A DNA stretch of 23,699 bases, from the IMG/VR virus record IMGVR_UViG_3300020473_001196, positions 1-23,699 of that record; one strand, 5' to 3'. Shown piece after piece: positions 1 to 7,872 of this stretch. The position numbers were made by a program, and so were the translations under genes. Below the pieces are notes generated by a model. The model was not told the origin of the DNA, did not search any database, and saw nothing but the letters and a program-made list of their open reading frames with translations. Origin of the DNA: a virus. Within the stretch, counting starts at the first letter, position 1, and each line of letters begins with the position of its first letter.

Positions 1-397
1 AATTAATAATGCCGCAATAACACCGATCGCAACAAACAGTGACTTGACATTGTCGGCAAATGGCACAGGAGCCATAGAGTTGGGATCAGCCACAGTAGCG
101 AGAACAGGTGACCTAACAGTTGACACATCTGGTTTTGTAGTAATTGATGCCGGTAGCGGTGACATATATTTGAAAGACGATGGTCAAGGCTTTGGTATTT
201 TGTCCAACTCCGCAGGTAACTTAGAAATAAAATCAGGCAACACCACTGCAATATCAATGAGTGGTGCTAATGTTACAACACAAGGTAATTTGACCGTAAC
301 AGGTGCACAAATAAATTTTGCGGCACTTCCAACTTCCGATCCGGGAGTGGCAGGAAGATTATACAGAGATGGTGGAACAGTGAAGGTAAGCATATAA
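1..397 (+). CDS. Tail-fibre-like structural protein, C-terminal part (5' truncated by the window)
   Basis: The reading frame is open from base 2 with no stop, so the gene begins outside the window; the first internal ATG at 44 is not a convincing start. The protein is rich in Gly, Asn, Thr and Ser and has short beta-type repeats such as SANGTGAIELGSATVARTGD. Its last ~95 residues closely match the C-terminal third of the 614-aa protein at 1408-3252 (shared GDIYLKDDG...GFGILSNS and GNLEIKSGNTTA), at DNA as well as protein level. It ends with a short tail, LYRDGGTVKVSI, that resembles a fibre or structural-protein C-terminus. The stop is one base before the next ATG, as in a cotranscribed structural block. 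Function as a distal tail or fibre component is inferred from composition and neighbours. Confidence 0.7.
   Translation, partial: INNAAITPIATNSDLTLSANGTGAIELGSATVARTGDLTVDTSGFVVIDAGSGDIYLKDDGQGFGILSNSAGNLEIKSGNTTAISMSGANVTTQGNLTVTGAQINFAALPTSDPGVAGRLYRDGGTVKVSI
128..290 (+). repeat. Duplicated fibre segment, copy A (copy B at 2841-3003)
   Basis: This stretch and 2841-3003 encode nearly the same peptide (VVIDxGxGDIYLKDDGxGFGILSNS followed by GNLEIKSGNTTA) and share long runs of identical bases, including GGTGACATATATTTGAAAGA and TTTGGTATTTTGTCCAACTC. Differences are mostly at third codon positions, as expected for a duplicated coding module that has diverged under selection or been partly homogenised by recombination. 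Confidence 0.8.
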
Positions 398-398
398 G

Positions 399-1364
399 AT
401 GGCACGTATTAATATCAACACAGGAACTAATGCAAACGACGGAACAGGTGATGATCTAAGAACCGCGATGATATCAATCAACGCCAACTTCACGGAGTTG
501 TATGAGGCATCGCCATTCAGTTCACAGATCACGATTGAAGGAAATAAAATATCTTCAAATGTTTCCAATGCAAACATCAACCTAGTACCAAACGGAAGAG
601 GTGCTATTGTGATGCCTGGTGTAACAATTAATGACAATAATATATCTGCCAATAGAACAAATGATGATCTTGTTTTAAATGCATCTGGAACAGGAAACAT
701 AGTTGTTGGAGCATTGACAATCAACGGCACAACAATAAGTTCTGCTGATAGTTCAGCAATAAATTTCGCAGAATCCAATATAACATTAGGTTCTCTTAAC
801 ATTACCAACAACGTTATCACAGCAACAGACTCTAGTGTAATAAGTTTTGGGAATGAAAGAATTTCAGACATAGCAACACCAACAGAAGCAAAAGATGCCG
901 CAACAAAAGAATACGTTGACGGTTCTGCAAAAACTTTTGCCAACTTGGAAATTGTCACAGACACTTTACAACACACGGTAACCAACAGCGACTTGAACCT
1001 TATCACACAAGGTACAGGTATGATTGTGTTTAACGCACACACGGCTGTTAGTTCAAGACAGGTAACACACGTAGGCTCTTCTGGTGTTCAACCATTGGAC
1101 AGTTTTACGGCGGCCACTTTTAGAAGTGCCGAATATCTAGTAAGTGCAACTAACGCCACTGAAACAAGATACGAAGTTGCAAAAATACTTGTGACACACG
1201 ATGGCACAAATGCTTATATAAATTCATCAAGTGTTGGTTCGCAAACAGTACAAATGGCCACTTACACTGCTGACATAAGCAACGGACAAGTAAGAATATT
1301 AATAGTGCCACAAAGTAGTGATAGTGTAACCTATAAAATGTTCAAAACCCTAATTAGAGTGTAA
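399..1364 (+). CDS. Repeat-rich tail-fibre-like structural protein with ANDGTGD/NANFTELY head motif
   Basis: A 321-aa protein. Residues 4-35 carry INTGTNANDGTGDDLRTA followed by INANFTELY, an N-terminal module I associate with structural or fibre proteins of marine T4-like phages. The middle consists of loose repeats of the type DDLVLNASGTGNIVVGALTINGTTISSADS, shared with the 614-aa neighbour, and suggests a beta-rich fibre. The last ~90 residues (from about SSRQVTHVGSSGVQPLDSFT) differ and look like a globular C-terminal domain ending in TYKMFKTLIRV. There are no cysteines and no signal peptide. It starts one base after the previous stop without a clear Shine-Dalgarno, so it may depend on translational coupling. 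Placement in the virion is inferred. Confidence 0.75.
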   Translation: MARININTGTNANDGTGDDLRTAMISINANFTELYEASPFSSQITIEGNKISSNVSNANINLVPNGRGAIVMPGVTINDNNISANRTNDDLVLNASGTGNIVVGALTINGTTISSADSSAINFAESNITLGSLNITNNVITATDSSVISFGNERISDIATPTEAKDAATKEYVDGSAKTFANLEIVTDTLQHTVTNSDLNLITQGTGMIVFNAHTAVSSRQVTHVGSSGVQPLDSFTAATFRSAEYLVSATNATETRYEVAKILVTHDGTNAYINSSSVGSQTVQMATYTADISNGQVRILIVPQSSDSVTYKMFKTLIRV

Positions 1365-1392
1365 AAATTTACATTCGGTTTATAGAATCTAA

Positions 1393-1413
1393 AATAAATA
1401 ATAGCAAATGGCA
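1393..1413 (+). promoter_or_regulatory. Candidate late promoter AATAAATA and start-codon block
   Basis: AATAAATA at 1393-1400 differs by one base from the T4 late promoter TATAAATA. It lies in the 43-bp gap before the 614-aa gene, ending 7 bases before the ATG. No Shine-Dalgarno is visible. The 21-bp block from the motif through the start codon (AATAAATAATAGCAAATGG, then CA) recurs exactly at 23342-23362 before another structural gene. Transcription starting 5-7 bases after the box would give an almost leaderless mRNA. Confidence 0.55.
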
Positions 1414-3252
1414 AAACAAACAATTAACATTGGTTCTAGTGCAAACGACGGTACAGGTGATCCGTTAAGAACGGCGTTTAACAAGATCAATGCAAACTTT
1501 ACAGAATTATACGGCAACACAGACGAAGCCAACGATATTGTTGAGGATACTACTCCCCAGTTAGGCGGAAACCTAGATGTCAACAATAAAAGTATCACAA
1601 CAAACGTAACAAACGGCAACGTGGCTGTTGCGGCAAACGGAACAGGTACAATAGAATTACAATCAAACACAAATGTTACAGGTAACTTAACTGCATCAGG
1701 AAACATTATCGCAAACGGAAATATCAACCTAGGTAATGCGGCAGGCGACCAAGTTAAAGTAACAGGTGTATTTGAAGCAGATCAATTACAAATAGACGGA
1801 ACAGTATTAACAAGCACAGTCACAAACGGTCCTGTAAGCATACAAGGTAACGGAACTGGAAATGTTAATATTGAAAATGTTTCAATTAATCAAAATGAGA
1901 TCACAGCGTCTAACAGTAATGATGATTTAGTTTTAAGTGGTGCTGGAACTGGTTCAGTCAAGGCAGGTGCTTTAAAATTCAAAGGTACATCAATAAGTTC
2001 AGATGATTCTACAATCGTAAACATCAACGAAGGACTTGTTGTTTCTGGTGCAGTCACAATGGCATCAACACTAGCAGTTGGCACGAACGCAACAGTATCA
2101 GGAAACCTAGCAGTAACTGGCACATCAGCATTGACAGGTGCAGTGACCATAGACTCGAACATAAACATCACTGACAACGTAATCAAAACTACTGCTTCTA
2201 ATTCGGATCTAGTATTGACACCAGCAGGCACAGGTGGTATAGTAGCATCGGGTATAAGATTCAAAGGTACAAGTATTAGTGCAGATGACAGTTCAATAAT
2301 CAACATTAACGAGGGTTTAACTGTTGATGGAAATGCTTCTGTATCAGGAACATTGACAACAGCAGACGTGACTACAACAGGTAACGTTACTATCTCTGGA
2401 AACATAGCACCTGGAACATTAGGCATAGGTGACTTAAACATCACAGCAGACGGTACTATCACAACAGATTCAAATGGTGATATCAATTTAGAGCCAGCAG
2501 GAACTGGTGCGGTCAAAGTTGCAAGTAATTTAGATGTAACTGGCACAGGCACGGTGACTGGACAATTTAACGTTGACAATTTAAGATTAGACGGAAACGT
2601 TCTTTCAGCAACTTCAGGATCAATTACATTAACACCAGCAACAGGAATGAACGTTGTACTAGGTGGCATAGCAACTGCGGCAGAATTCCAAGCGACATTG
2701 GGTGAATTCGTAACTTTAAGAACAGATACTTTATCAACTGACACTTCAAATGCCAACTTAACAATAGGTACACAAGGTACTGGACACATTGTTCTAGAAA
2801 CAGAAAAAATAGCAAGAACAGGAAATTTGGAATTTGATATGTCTGGTTATGTAGTAATTGATTCTGGTGCCGGTGACATATATTTGAAAGACGACGGTAC
2901 AGGTTTTGGTATTTTGTCCAACTCGTCAGGAAATCTAGAGATTAAATCAGGTAACACAACTGCACTGTCGATGACAGGTGCTAACGTGGCCGCACAAGGC
3001 GACTTGTCGGTTGCAGGTTCATCAACGTTAGATGGTGTTACAATCAACGATAACACTGTAAGCACAAATGCCTCAAACGCAGATTTACAATTAGGTGCAA
3101 ACGGAACAGGTGTTATAGACATTTTAACTGCAACACAGACAACCGTTGGATCAGCGGGTGGTGCCAATGCATTACCTGGACAACCAACAGGTTATATCAA
3201 GATCAAAATAGGCGGAACTTTAAGAGTTATACCGTTCTACGACCAAGCATAA
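1408..3252 (+). CDS. Large repeat-rich tail-fibre-like structural protein
   Basis: A 614-aa protein that opens with the same head motif as its upstream neighbour (residues 7-35, ANDGTGDPLRTA then INANFTELY). The body has repeated modules of the type NSDLVLTPAGTGG...GIRFKGTSISADDSSIININEG, with obvious copies starting near bases 1924 and 2207, alternating with TGNLTASGN-like strands. The C-terminal third repeats the module of the partial gene at the left edge. Composition is dominated by Gly, Thr, Asn, Ser, Val and Ala, without cysteine and nearly without aromatic residues until the C-terminal GYIKIKIGGTLRVIPFYDQA. This fits an elongated beta-structured trimeric fibre, but that is an inference. 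A candidate late promoter lies directly upstream. Confidence 0.75.
   Translation: MAKQTINIGSSANDGTGDPLRTAFNKINANFTELYGNTDEANDIVEDTTPQLGGNLDVNNKSITTNVTNGNVAVAANGTGTIELQSNTNVTGNLTASGNIIANGNINLGNAAGDQVKVTGVFEADQLQIDGTVLTSTVTNGPVSIQGNGTGNVNIENVSINQNEITASNSNDDLVLSGAGTGSVKAGALKFKGTSISSDDSTIVNINEGLVVSGAVTMASTLAVGTNATVSGNLAVTGTSALTGAVTIDSNINITDNVIKTTASNSDLVLTPAGTGGIVASGIRFKGTSISADDSSIININEGLTVDGNASVSGTLTTADVTTTGNVTISGNIAPGTLGIGDLNITADGTITTDSNGDINLEPAGTGAVKVASNLDVTGTGTVTGQFNVDNLRLDGNVLSATSGSITLTPATGMNVVLGGIATAAEFQATLGEFVTLRTDTLSTDTSNANLTIGTQGTGHIVLETEKIARTGNLEFDMSGYVVIDSGAGDIYLKDDGTGFGILSNSSGNLEIKSGNTTALSMTGANVAAQGDLSVAGSSTLDGVTINDNTVSTNASNADLQLGANGTGVIDILTATQTTVGSAGGANALPGQPTGYIKIKIGGTLRVIPFYDQA
2841..3003 (+). 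repeat. Duplicated fibre segment, copy B (copy A at 128-290)
   Basis: Second copy of the fibre module described at 128-290, inside the C-terminal third of the 614-aa protein. Two neighbouring genes carrying near-identical modules could recombine and swap fibre tips. Confidence 0.8.
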
Positions 3253-3256
3253 TCAT

Positions 3257-3276
3257 AATAAATACTGGTGAAGGAG
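3257..3276 (+). promoter_or_regulatory. Candidate late promoter AATAAATA plus strong ribosome binding site
   Basis: AATAAATA at 3257-3264 lies in the 31-bp gap before the Ig-repeat protein and is followed by AAGGAG at 3271-3276, 7 bases before the ATG at 3284. Unlike the copies at 1393 and 23342, this promoter would give an mRNA with a short leader and a canonical Shine-Dalgarno. Confidence 0.5.
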
Positions 3277-3283
3277 TAAGTTA

Positions 3284-5854
3284 ATGTCAGCACCAGTGTG
3301 GACAACCACAGCAGGTAAATTAGGGTCTGCCGACGAGCAGGCTACATATTCGCTACAATTAGAAGCGAACACAGCCGATTCTACGGCTATCACTTACTCC
3401 GTAATTGCAGGAAGCCTACCACCAGGACTTACACTTACTTCATCAGGCTTACTGACGGGTGTTCCAGCAGAGGTTCCAAAAAGAACGTTATATACTTTCG
3501 TTATTAGGGCCACTGCTGGATCTACAGTTACAGATAGAACTTTTTCTTTAGATATCAAAGGTGCAGATGCACCAACATTCACAACATCGTCGGGTCAATT
3601 ACAATTAGATGACTCAACACGTGTTGGACTATATTGGGTATTAGATGGATCCGCTGTTAGTGTTCAATTGTTAGCAACTGACACAGATACAGCCGCAGGA
3701 CAAACACTTTCATATGAGATAGTGCAAGGAGAACTTCCTCCGGGAGTCACAATGGATTCCAAAGGTCAAATTACAGGTGTTGTGCAATTAACACAGGATC
3801 AAAAATATGCACCACGTGGAGGATTTGATGCTGAGATGTTTCCTGATTGGGATCCGGATCTTGTATCAGGTGAAACACAAAAAGACGGAGCCGATCCAAA
3901 CAATCCAAGAAACATTTACGATTATTCTGTCACAACAAAAAGTATTTCTAAAAACTTTGAATTTAAAGTTAGGGTAACAGACGGTGCAAGTTACGCCGAA
4001 CAAGTAAACAGCATATTTGTATACAGTGCAGACTATTGGAGAGTATCAAACAATCAAATCACTGTTGATCAAAGTTTGATTTCCGGCACAAAACTTTCAG
4101 TAGACTTTAGTGCAAACAGGAGACCAGTATTCAAGACTCCTTCCGATCTTGGCACATTTAGACATGATAACCAATTGGTTGTAAAAATAGATGTTGAAGA
4201 TTTTGATCCACAACAGGCAGATTTAGAATATTCAATTCAATCAGGTTCTTTGCCACCAGGAGTTAGCATCAATTTAAACACTGGTGAACTTTCTGGTACA
4301 TTACCAAAACAGGCCGCTGTCGAAACAGAATATAATTTTACGATACGAGCAAACAGAGTTGTGTCGACAGGAATAAATGTATTCACAGATCAAGCATACA
4401 AAATTAAAATTATTGGTGATATTGATATAGGAATTACTTTTCTATCAAATGCAACACTTGGAACAATTACTGTTGGGCAACCATGTTTACTAAATTTAGA
4501 AGCAGTGGCTTCTGAAGAAAACAGAGTGCTAACTTACAATGTATCTGAAGGTACATTGCCTCCAGGAATAACATTGTCACCACAAGGAAATTTTATAGGT
4601 ACAATCAATTCAAGTGACCTTACAGATTCAACAACGGCTTATACGTTCAGTGTAACGGTAAGTGACCAATATCAATCAACTGCAAGTACAAAAGAATTTA
4701 CAATTAATTTAGAAGTTCCTTATACAACTTTAGAATTTGCAAATATGTCTGGTACTTCTACATCGAGAATAGATGAAAACATTTTTTACACAGTTGCACA
4801 AGATCCAAATATTAACAATGAAAAATATATCTTCAGACCGGAAGATCCTGAATTTGGTATGAGACAAAGTATAGAAATGCTTTTACTGGCTGGATTAGAA
4901 ACAAAAACATTGACGCAACTACAAAATCAAATGGAAGAAAACCACAGCACAAAAACTTTATACTTTGGTGGATTGAAAACAGCGATTGCCAAAAAGAATA
5001 ATATATTACAGTATGAAGTTGTATATCTGGACATAGTAGATCCATTAGAAAATAAAGATGGTGAAGCAGTTTCAAGAGAAATACTTTTAAGAAGTGATGT
5101 TGCCAAACCTGTTTTAGGTCCTAGAGCATCCACAGTAAACACAACAACCGATGCCAATGTATATGAAGTGACCACAGACGGTGGATTATCATTTTCTACA
5201 AGTGGATCTAAAGTAAGATATGCCAATCAATTGTCAGCAGATTTAGATTTTGTGACAAGTGTGTATCCAAACGCAGTAAACAATATGCGAGACAGAATGA
5301 AAAGTTTGGGTAACAAAGAATATTCATATCTTCCATTATGGATGAGAACAACACAGGTAGGTGATAGAGCACCTTTGGGTTACGTCAAAGCAGTACCAAT
5401 TGCATATTGCAAACCAGGTTCCGGTGCCTTGGTATTAAAAAGAATCAAAGATAAAAATTTAAAGTTTGGTAATATACATTTCCAAATTGACAAATACAAA
5501 GTGTCTAACAGCAAAATTACAAGTACCTTTACTGGTGATGGTAGTACAACGTCATTTGTTGTTAATGAAATAGTACACGAAGAAGATATCAAAGTAAAAG
5601 TTGGAAATATTGTTTTTGAACACACAATAAGTGATACAGCAGATATGTCTGGAATATTACCACAACTTACAGCAGACACGCAATTGAATTCAGCGGACAG
5701 AGGAATGGAAATAAAATTAACTCACGATACAGAGAACCAACAAACAACAATAATTTTTACCACAGCACCCGCAGACGGCGTTTCAATCACAGTGGATAGA
5801 AAGGTTGCTAAATATCTAGTATTCAATAAAAAAGGAATTTTAAATGGGCAGTAA
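3284..5854 (+). CDS. Large structural protein with four putative Ig (He_PIG-type) repeats
   Basis: An 856-aa protein whose first ~480 residues contain four copies of a signature typical of the He_PIG putative Ig domain: SLPPGLTLTSSGLLTGV (near residue 44), ELPPGVTMDSKGQITGV (near 150), SLPPGVSINLNTGELSGTL (near 321) and TLPPGITLSPQGNFIGTI (near 423). Each ends a domain with Y-x-F-x-[IV] strands such as YTFVIRAT. Such folds are common in phage tail and adhesion proteins that touch carbohydrate or cell surfaces. The C-terminal ~370 residues are different, with YLPLWMRTTQVGDRAPLGYVKAVPIAYC and a later beta-rich part (FTGDGSTTSFVVNEIV). The start is fixed by AAGGAG. It overlaps the next gene by 11 bases. 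A tail-fibre, baseplate-associated or adhesin role is inferred; the exact structural part is unknown. Confidence 0.75.
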   Translation: MSAPVWTTTAGKLGSADEQATYSLQLEANTADSTAITYSVIAGSLPPGLTLTSSGLLTGVPAEVPKRTLYTFVIRATAGSTVTDRTFSLDIKGADAPTFTTSSGQLQLDDSTRVGLYWVLDGSAVSVQLLATDTDTAAGQTLSYEIVQGELPPGVTMDSKGQITGVVQLTQDQKYAPRGGFDAEMFPDWDPDLVSGETQKDGADPNNPRNIYDYSVTTKSISKNFEFKVRVTDGASYAEQVNSIFVYSADYWRVSNNQITVDQSLISGTKLSVDFSANRRPVFKTPSDLGTFRHDNQLVVKIDVEDFDPQQADLEYSIQSGSLPPGVSINLNTGELSGTLPKQAAVETEYNFTIRANRVVSTGINVFTDQAYKIKIIGDIDIGITFLSNATLGTITVGQPCLLNLEAVASEENRVLTYNVSEGTLPPGITLSPQGNFIGTINSSDLTDSTTAYTFSVTVSDQYQSTASTKEFTINLEVPYTTLEFANMSGTSTSRIDENIFYTVAQDPNINNEKYIFRPEDPEFGMRQSIEMLLLAGLETKTLTQLQNQMEENHSTKTLYFGGLKTAIAKKNNILQYEVVYLDIVDPLENKDGEAVSREILLRSDVAKPVLGPRASTVNTTTDANVYEVTTDGGLSFSTSGSKVRYANQLSADLDFVTSVYPNAVNNMRDRMKSLGNKEYSYLPLWMRTTQVGDRAPLGYVKAVPIAYCKPGSGALVLKRIKDKNLKFGNIHFQIDKYKVSNSKITSTFTGDGSTTSFVVNEIVHEEDIKVKVGNIVFEHTISDTADMSGILPQLTADTQLNSADRGMEIKLTHDTENQQTTIIFTTAPADGVSITVDRKVAKYLVFNKKGILNGQ

Positions 5855-6407
5855 GATAGTACCAGGTAATATAGACGGAACGTATCCAATAGCGGGAAAA
5901 GACAATTCATCGCAAGGATTCAGGGATAACTTCACGGCAATTAAAACAAATTTTACAGAAGCAAGAGACGAAATTTTAGATTTACAAACAAACAAAGCCA
6001 GCACCAATGCTACGTCAGATTTTGCTGACAACATAGTCACCAGAGCACAACTGAAAGACACTAGTCAAAGTGTTTTCGCTCACGGCACAACAGGTGGTTC
6101 TATAACTTTGAACCATGCGAATGGCCACTATCAAACGATGACTACTAATGCAGGATTCGCCATAGGCTTTGCTAACTTTCCAGGCAATAATCAAGTGGGG
6201 GTTATCAGATTTGATGTTCAGTACACCAATACAACACACGCAATGACAATACCGACAGCAGTTAAAGTTGCTGACAATGTGTCAGGCGGAGATGGATCTA
6301 GTAATACAATTACAGCACCAACAACAGGAAGATATCTTTATGAGTTTGTTACTGTCGACGGTGGTACGACTGTACTGATGCACCAAGTTGGTAAAATGTA
6401 TACCTAA
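5844..6407 (+). CDS. Small structural or fibre-associated protein
   Basis: A 187-aa protein. Its N-terminus (IVPGNIDGTYPIAGKDNSSQGFRDNFTAIKTNFTEARDEI, read as two overlapping parts: the IDGTYPIAGKDNSSQGF stretch and RDNFTAIKTNFTEA) is a relaxed version of the head motif of the two fibre-like genes, ending in NF-T-x-x. The rest is predicted beta-rich (GSITLNHANGHYQTMTTNAG, GVIRFDVQYTNTTHAMTIPT, GRYLYEFVTVDGGTTVLMHQ) and resembles a compact tip or receptor-binding domain. It starts 11 bases inside the previous gene and its stop shares a base with the next possible ATG (TAATG), so it is probably cotranslated with the Ig protein. Function is inferred from context only. Confidence 0.65.
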   Translation: MGSKIVPGNIDGTYPIAGKDNSSQGFRDNFTAIKTNFTEARDEILDLQTNKASTNATSDFADNIVTRAQLKDTSQSVFAHGTTGGSITLNHANGHYQTMTTNAGFAIGFANFPGNNQVGVIRFDVQYTNTTHAMTIPTAVKVADNVSGGDGSSNTITAPTTGRYLYEFVTVDGGTTVLMHQVGKMYT

Positions 6408-6442
6408 TGGTTAACAACGTGAGCAATCACGGTGGGAGAAAT

Positions 6443-6697
6443 ATGCACGACTTCAACCCATTGCAGGAAGATATCAGTAGCCTGTCAGATGAACAAATCT
6501 CAACAAGAATAAAATCACTTACTAAAAAAGCGGCAGTGGCAAGAAGAGGTCGGAATCCAAATTTATTAGCACAATTACAAAATGCTTTACTGGCATATCA
6601 AAATGCAATTCGACAAAGACGTTTAGAAGAATGGCACAAAAATAATAAGAAGGCCAGAGGTGAACCAGATATTGGTGATTTAATAAACATCGAATAG
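6443..6697 (+). CDS. Small helical conserved-looking protein of unknown function
   Basis: I do not recognise the family with certainty. There are two possible starts: ATG 6407 (96 aa, TAATG overlap with the previous stop, no Shine-Dalgarno) and ATG 6443 (84 aa, MHDFNPLQED..., preceded by GGGAG at 6434-6438 with a 4-base spacer). I prefer 6443 because of the ribosome binding site and because the 12 extra residues are low in structure. The protein is charged and helical (LSDEQISTRIKSLTKKAAVA, LLAQLQNALLAYQNAIRQRR) and ends in an acidic tail GEPDIGDLINIE. Short helical proteins of this type occur among the structural and neck genes of T4-like phages, but no function can be assigned. Confidence 0.6.
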   Translation: MHDFNPLQEDISSLSDEQISTRIKSLTKKAAVARRGRNPNLLAQLQNALLAYQNAIRQRRLEEWHKNNKKARGEPDIGDLINIE

Positions 6698-6709
6698 TAA
6701 GTATTGTAG

Positions 6710-7345
6710 ATGTCAAAAAGAATTACCTGGGATACGAAATTCAAATCAATTATTGTAGTCGACAGCGAATTATTTTCGAACGAGTACAAATGTAAAATTA
6801 CAATCACTCCTCATTCACAAAGTTTGAAAGAACAATCAGCATACTTTGAAAGATTAAAAAATTTATTTGATCTTGTTCTTGGTAATACTATTATTGTTTG
6901 GAGAGATGATCCTCTGTTCTCTGTTTTGAAAAAAAATACAAACAACAGATTTATTGAATTACCAAAACCTCCATATGATCAAATCATGGCGGCAGTATGT
7001 TTTTGCAAAGCAAATGCTGTATTAGATTCTAAAATTACCGTAAACAATTTGGAATTATCTAGTTGGCAAGGCGATGGAATAACATATTCAGTTGACAAAG
7101 ACAGTGATGAACTAGTATTATTAGATACTGTGGATTGGTTTAGTGACAAGTACAAAAATTTCCATCCATGGTGGTTACGGGCAGACACGGCAACATATGA
7201 TAAAGAACTCGACAAAGGCATATACACAGGACATTTTAGTTGGCAAAACAAAGACATTCCACTTGACAAACAGCACGACAACCATGCTAAAATATTTGAA
7301 TTCAATCCAAAGGTTTTAGATGGCGGAAAAGATAAAGACAAATGA
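6710..7345 (+). CDS. Conserved-looking phage protein of unknown function
   Basis: A 211-aa soluble protein with no membrane segment or signal peptide. Notable stretches are SKRITWDTKFKSIIVVDSEL at the N-terminus, a mixed alpha/beta middle (NLFDLVLGNTIIVWRDDPLF, QIMAAVCFCKANAVLDSKIT) and an aromatic acidic stretch DTVDWFSDKYKNFHPWWLRA. The C-terminus is lysine and aspartate rich. No catalytic motif stands out. It sits between structural genes and a DnaE-like fragment whose start overlaps it by 26 bases, so the two are probably cotranslated. It resembles proteins I associate with marine T4-like phages, but I cannot name it. Confidence 0.6.
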   Translation: MSKRITWDTKFKSIIVVDSELFSNEYKCKITITPHSQSLKEQSAYFERLKNLFDLVLGNTIIVWRDDPLFSVLKKNTNNRFIELPKPPYDQIMAAVCFCKANAVLDSKITVNNLELSSWQGDGITYSVDKDSDELVLLDTVDWFSDKYKNFHPWWLRADTATYDKELDKGIYTGHFSWQNKDIPLDKQHDNHAKIFEFNPKVLDGGKDKDK

Positions 7346-7841
7346 AACAGGCGATTGCATTTTTACAGAACAGAATGCAATTGAACTATTGTATCAAAAT
7401 CCACAACTAGATATAAGCAAATTATTTTTTGAAGACACAGAACAATTTAATAAAAGTGTTGATAAAACAGGAATCAATTTAACAAAATTATCTCAGGTAC
7501 CACAAAGACCCAAACCCGCAGATTTCGATAATGAGATGATTAATAATTGGCATATGCCCAAAAAATATTATGAATTAAATGTGTTGCAATGGCTCTTGGA
7601 AAAATGTCATTCGGATGAAGAAAGATTGAGAGTGCAACAAGAGTATTCACGATTTGAACAAAAAGGATTTATAAAAGTATTGCAATTTCTTATATACTTC
7701 ATAGAAACATTAAGAGCAAATAACATTGTTTGGGGAGTTGGCAGAGGATCATCTGTGTCAAGTTTTTGCTTGTTTTTAATCGGAGTACACAAAATTAATC
7801 CAATGCTTTACAATTTAGATTACACCGAATTTTTGAGATGA
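7320..7841 (+). CDS. DnaE-like fragment: partial C-family DNA polymerase module lacking the catalytic aspartates
   Basis: A 173-aa protein. Its C-terminal ~70 residues line up with the segment of bacterial DNA polymerase III alpha that leads into the palm: VQQEYSRFEQKGFIKVLQFL corresponds to E-x-ELxVIxKMGFxDYFLIV, WGVGRGSSVSSFCLFLIG to VGPGRGSAAGSLVAYxLGI, and INPMLYNLDYTEFLR to IDPLRYDLLFERFLN. The phage ORF stops exactly there. In DnaE the next residues are PERVSMPDFDIDF, which supply catalytic aspartates, so this protein cannot be a polymerase by itself. The first ~100 residues have no clear match. AAAGG lies 6 bases before the ATG. It could be a domesticated DNA- or primer-binding module, or an interactor with host polymerase. 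Homology is seen in motifs; role is inference. Confidence 0.7.
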   Translation: MAEKIKTNETGDCIFTEQNAIELLYQNPQLDISKLFFEDTEQFNKSVDKTGINLTKLSQVPQRPKPADFDNEMINNWHMPKKYYELNVLQWLLEKCHSDEERLRVQQEYSRFEQKGFIKVLQFLIYFIETLRANNIVWGVGRGSSVSSFCLFLIGVHKINPMLYNLDYTEFLR

Positions 7842-7861
7842 TAAGTAATATACATAATAAT

Positions 7862-7866
7862 AGGAG
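7862..7866 (+). promoter_or_regulatory. Shine-Dalgarno AGGAG before the 134-aa gene
   Basis: AGGAG lies 6 bases before ATG 7873 in a 31-bp AT-rich gap (TACATAATAATAGGAG). The upstream ATAATAATA is a weak match to the late-promoter motif seen elsewhere; I do not call it a promoter. Confidence 0.5.
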
Positions 7867-7872
7867 CATATA

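Noticed and set aside
359-1042. Long minus-strand ORF of 227 aa opposite the first fibre-like gene
   Set aside because: Shadow of the repeat-rich + gene: low-complexity hydrophobic product, no ribosome binding site, complete overlap with a better-supported gene.
1360-1373. TGTAAA-AA-TTTACA dyad after the first fibre-like gene
   Set aside because: Short AT-only stem with a two-base loop and no T-run; too weak to call a terminator.
1890-2789. Minus-strand ORF of 299 aa opposite the 614-aa gene
   Set aside because: Arises from the repetitive codon pattern of the fibre gene; Pro/Val/Ser-rich mirror sequence without any family motif.
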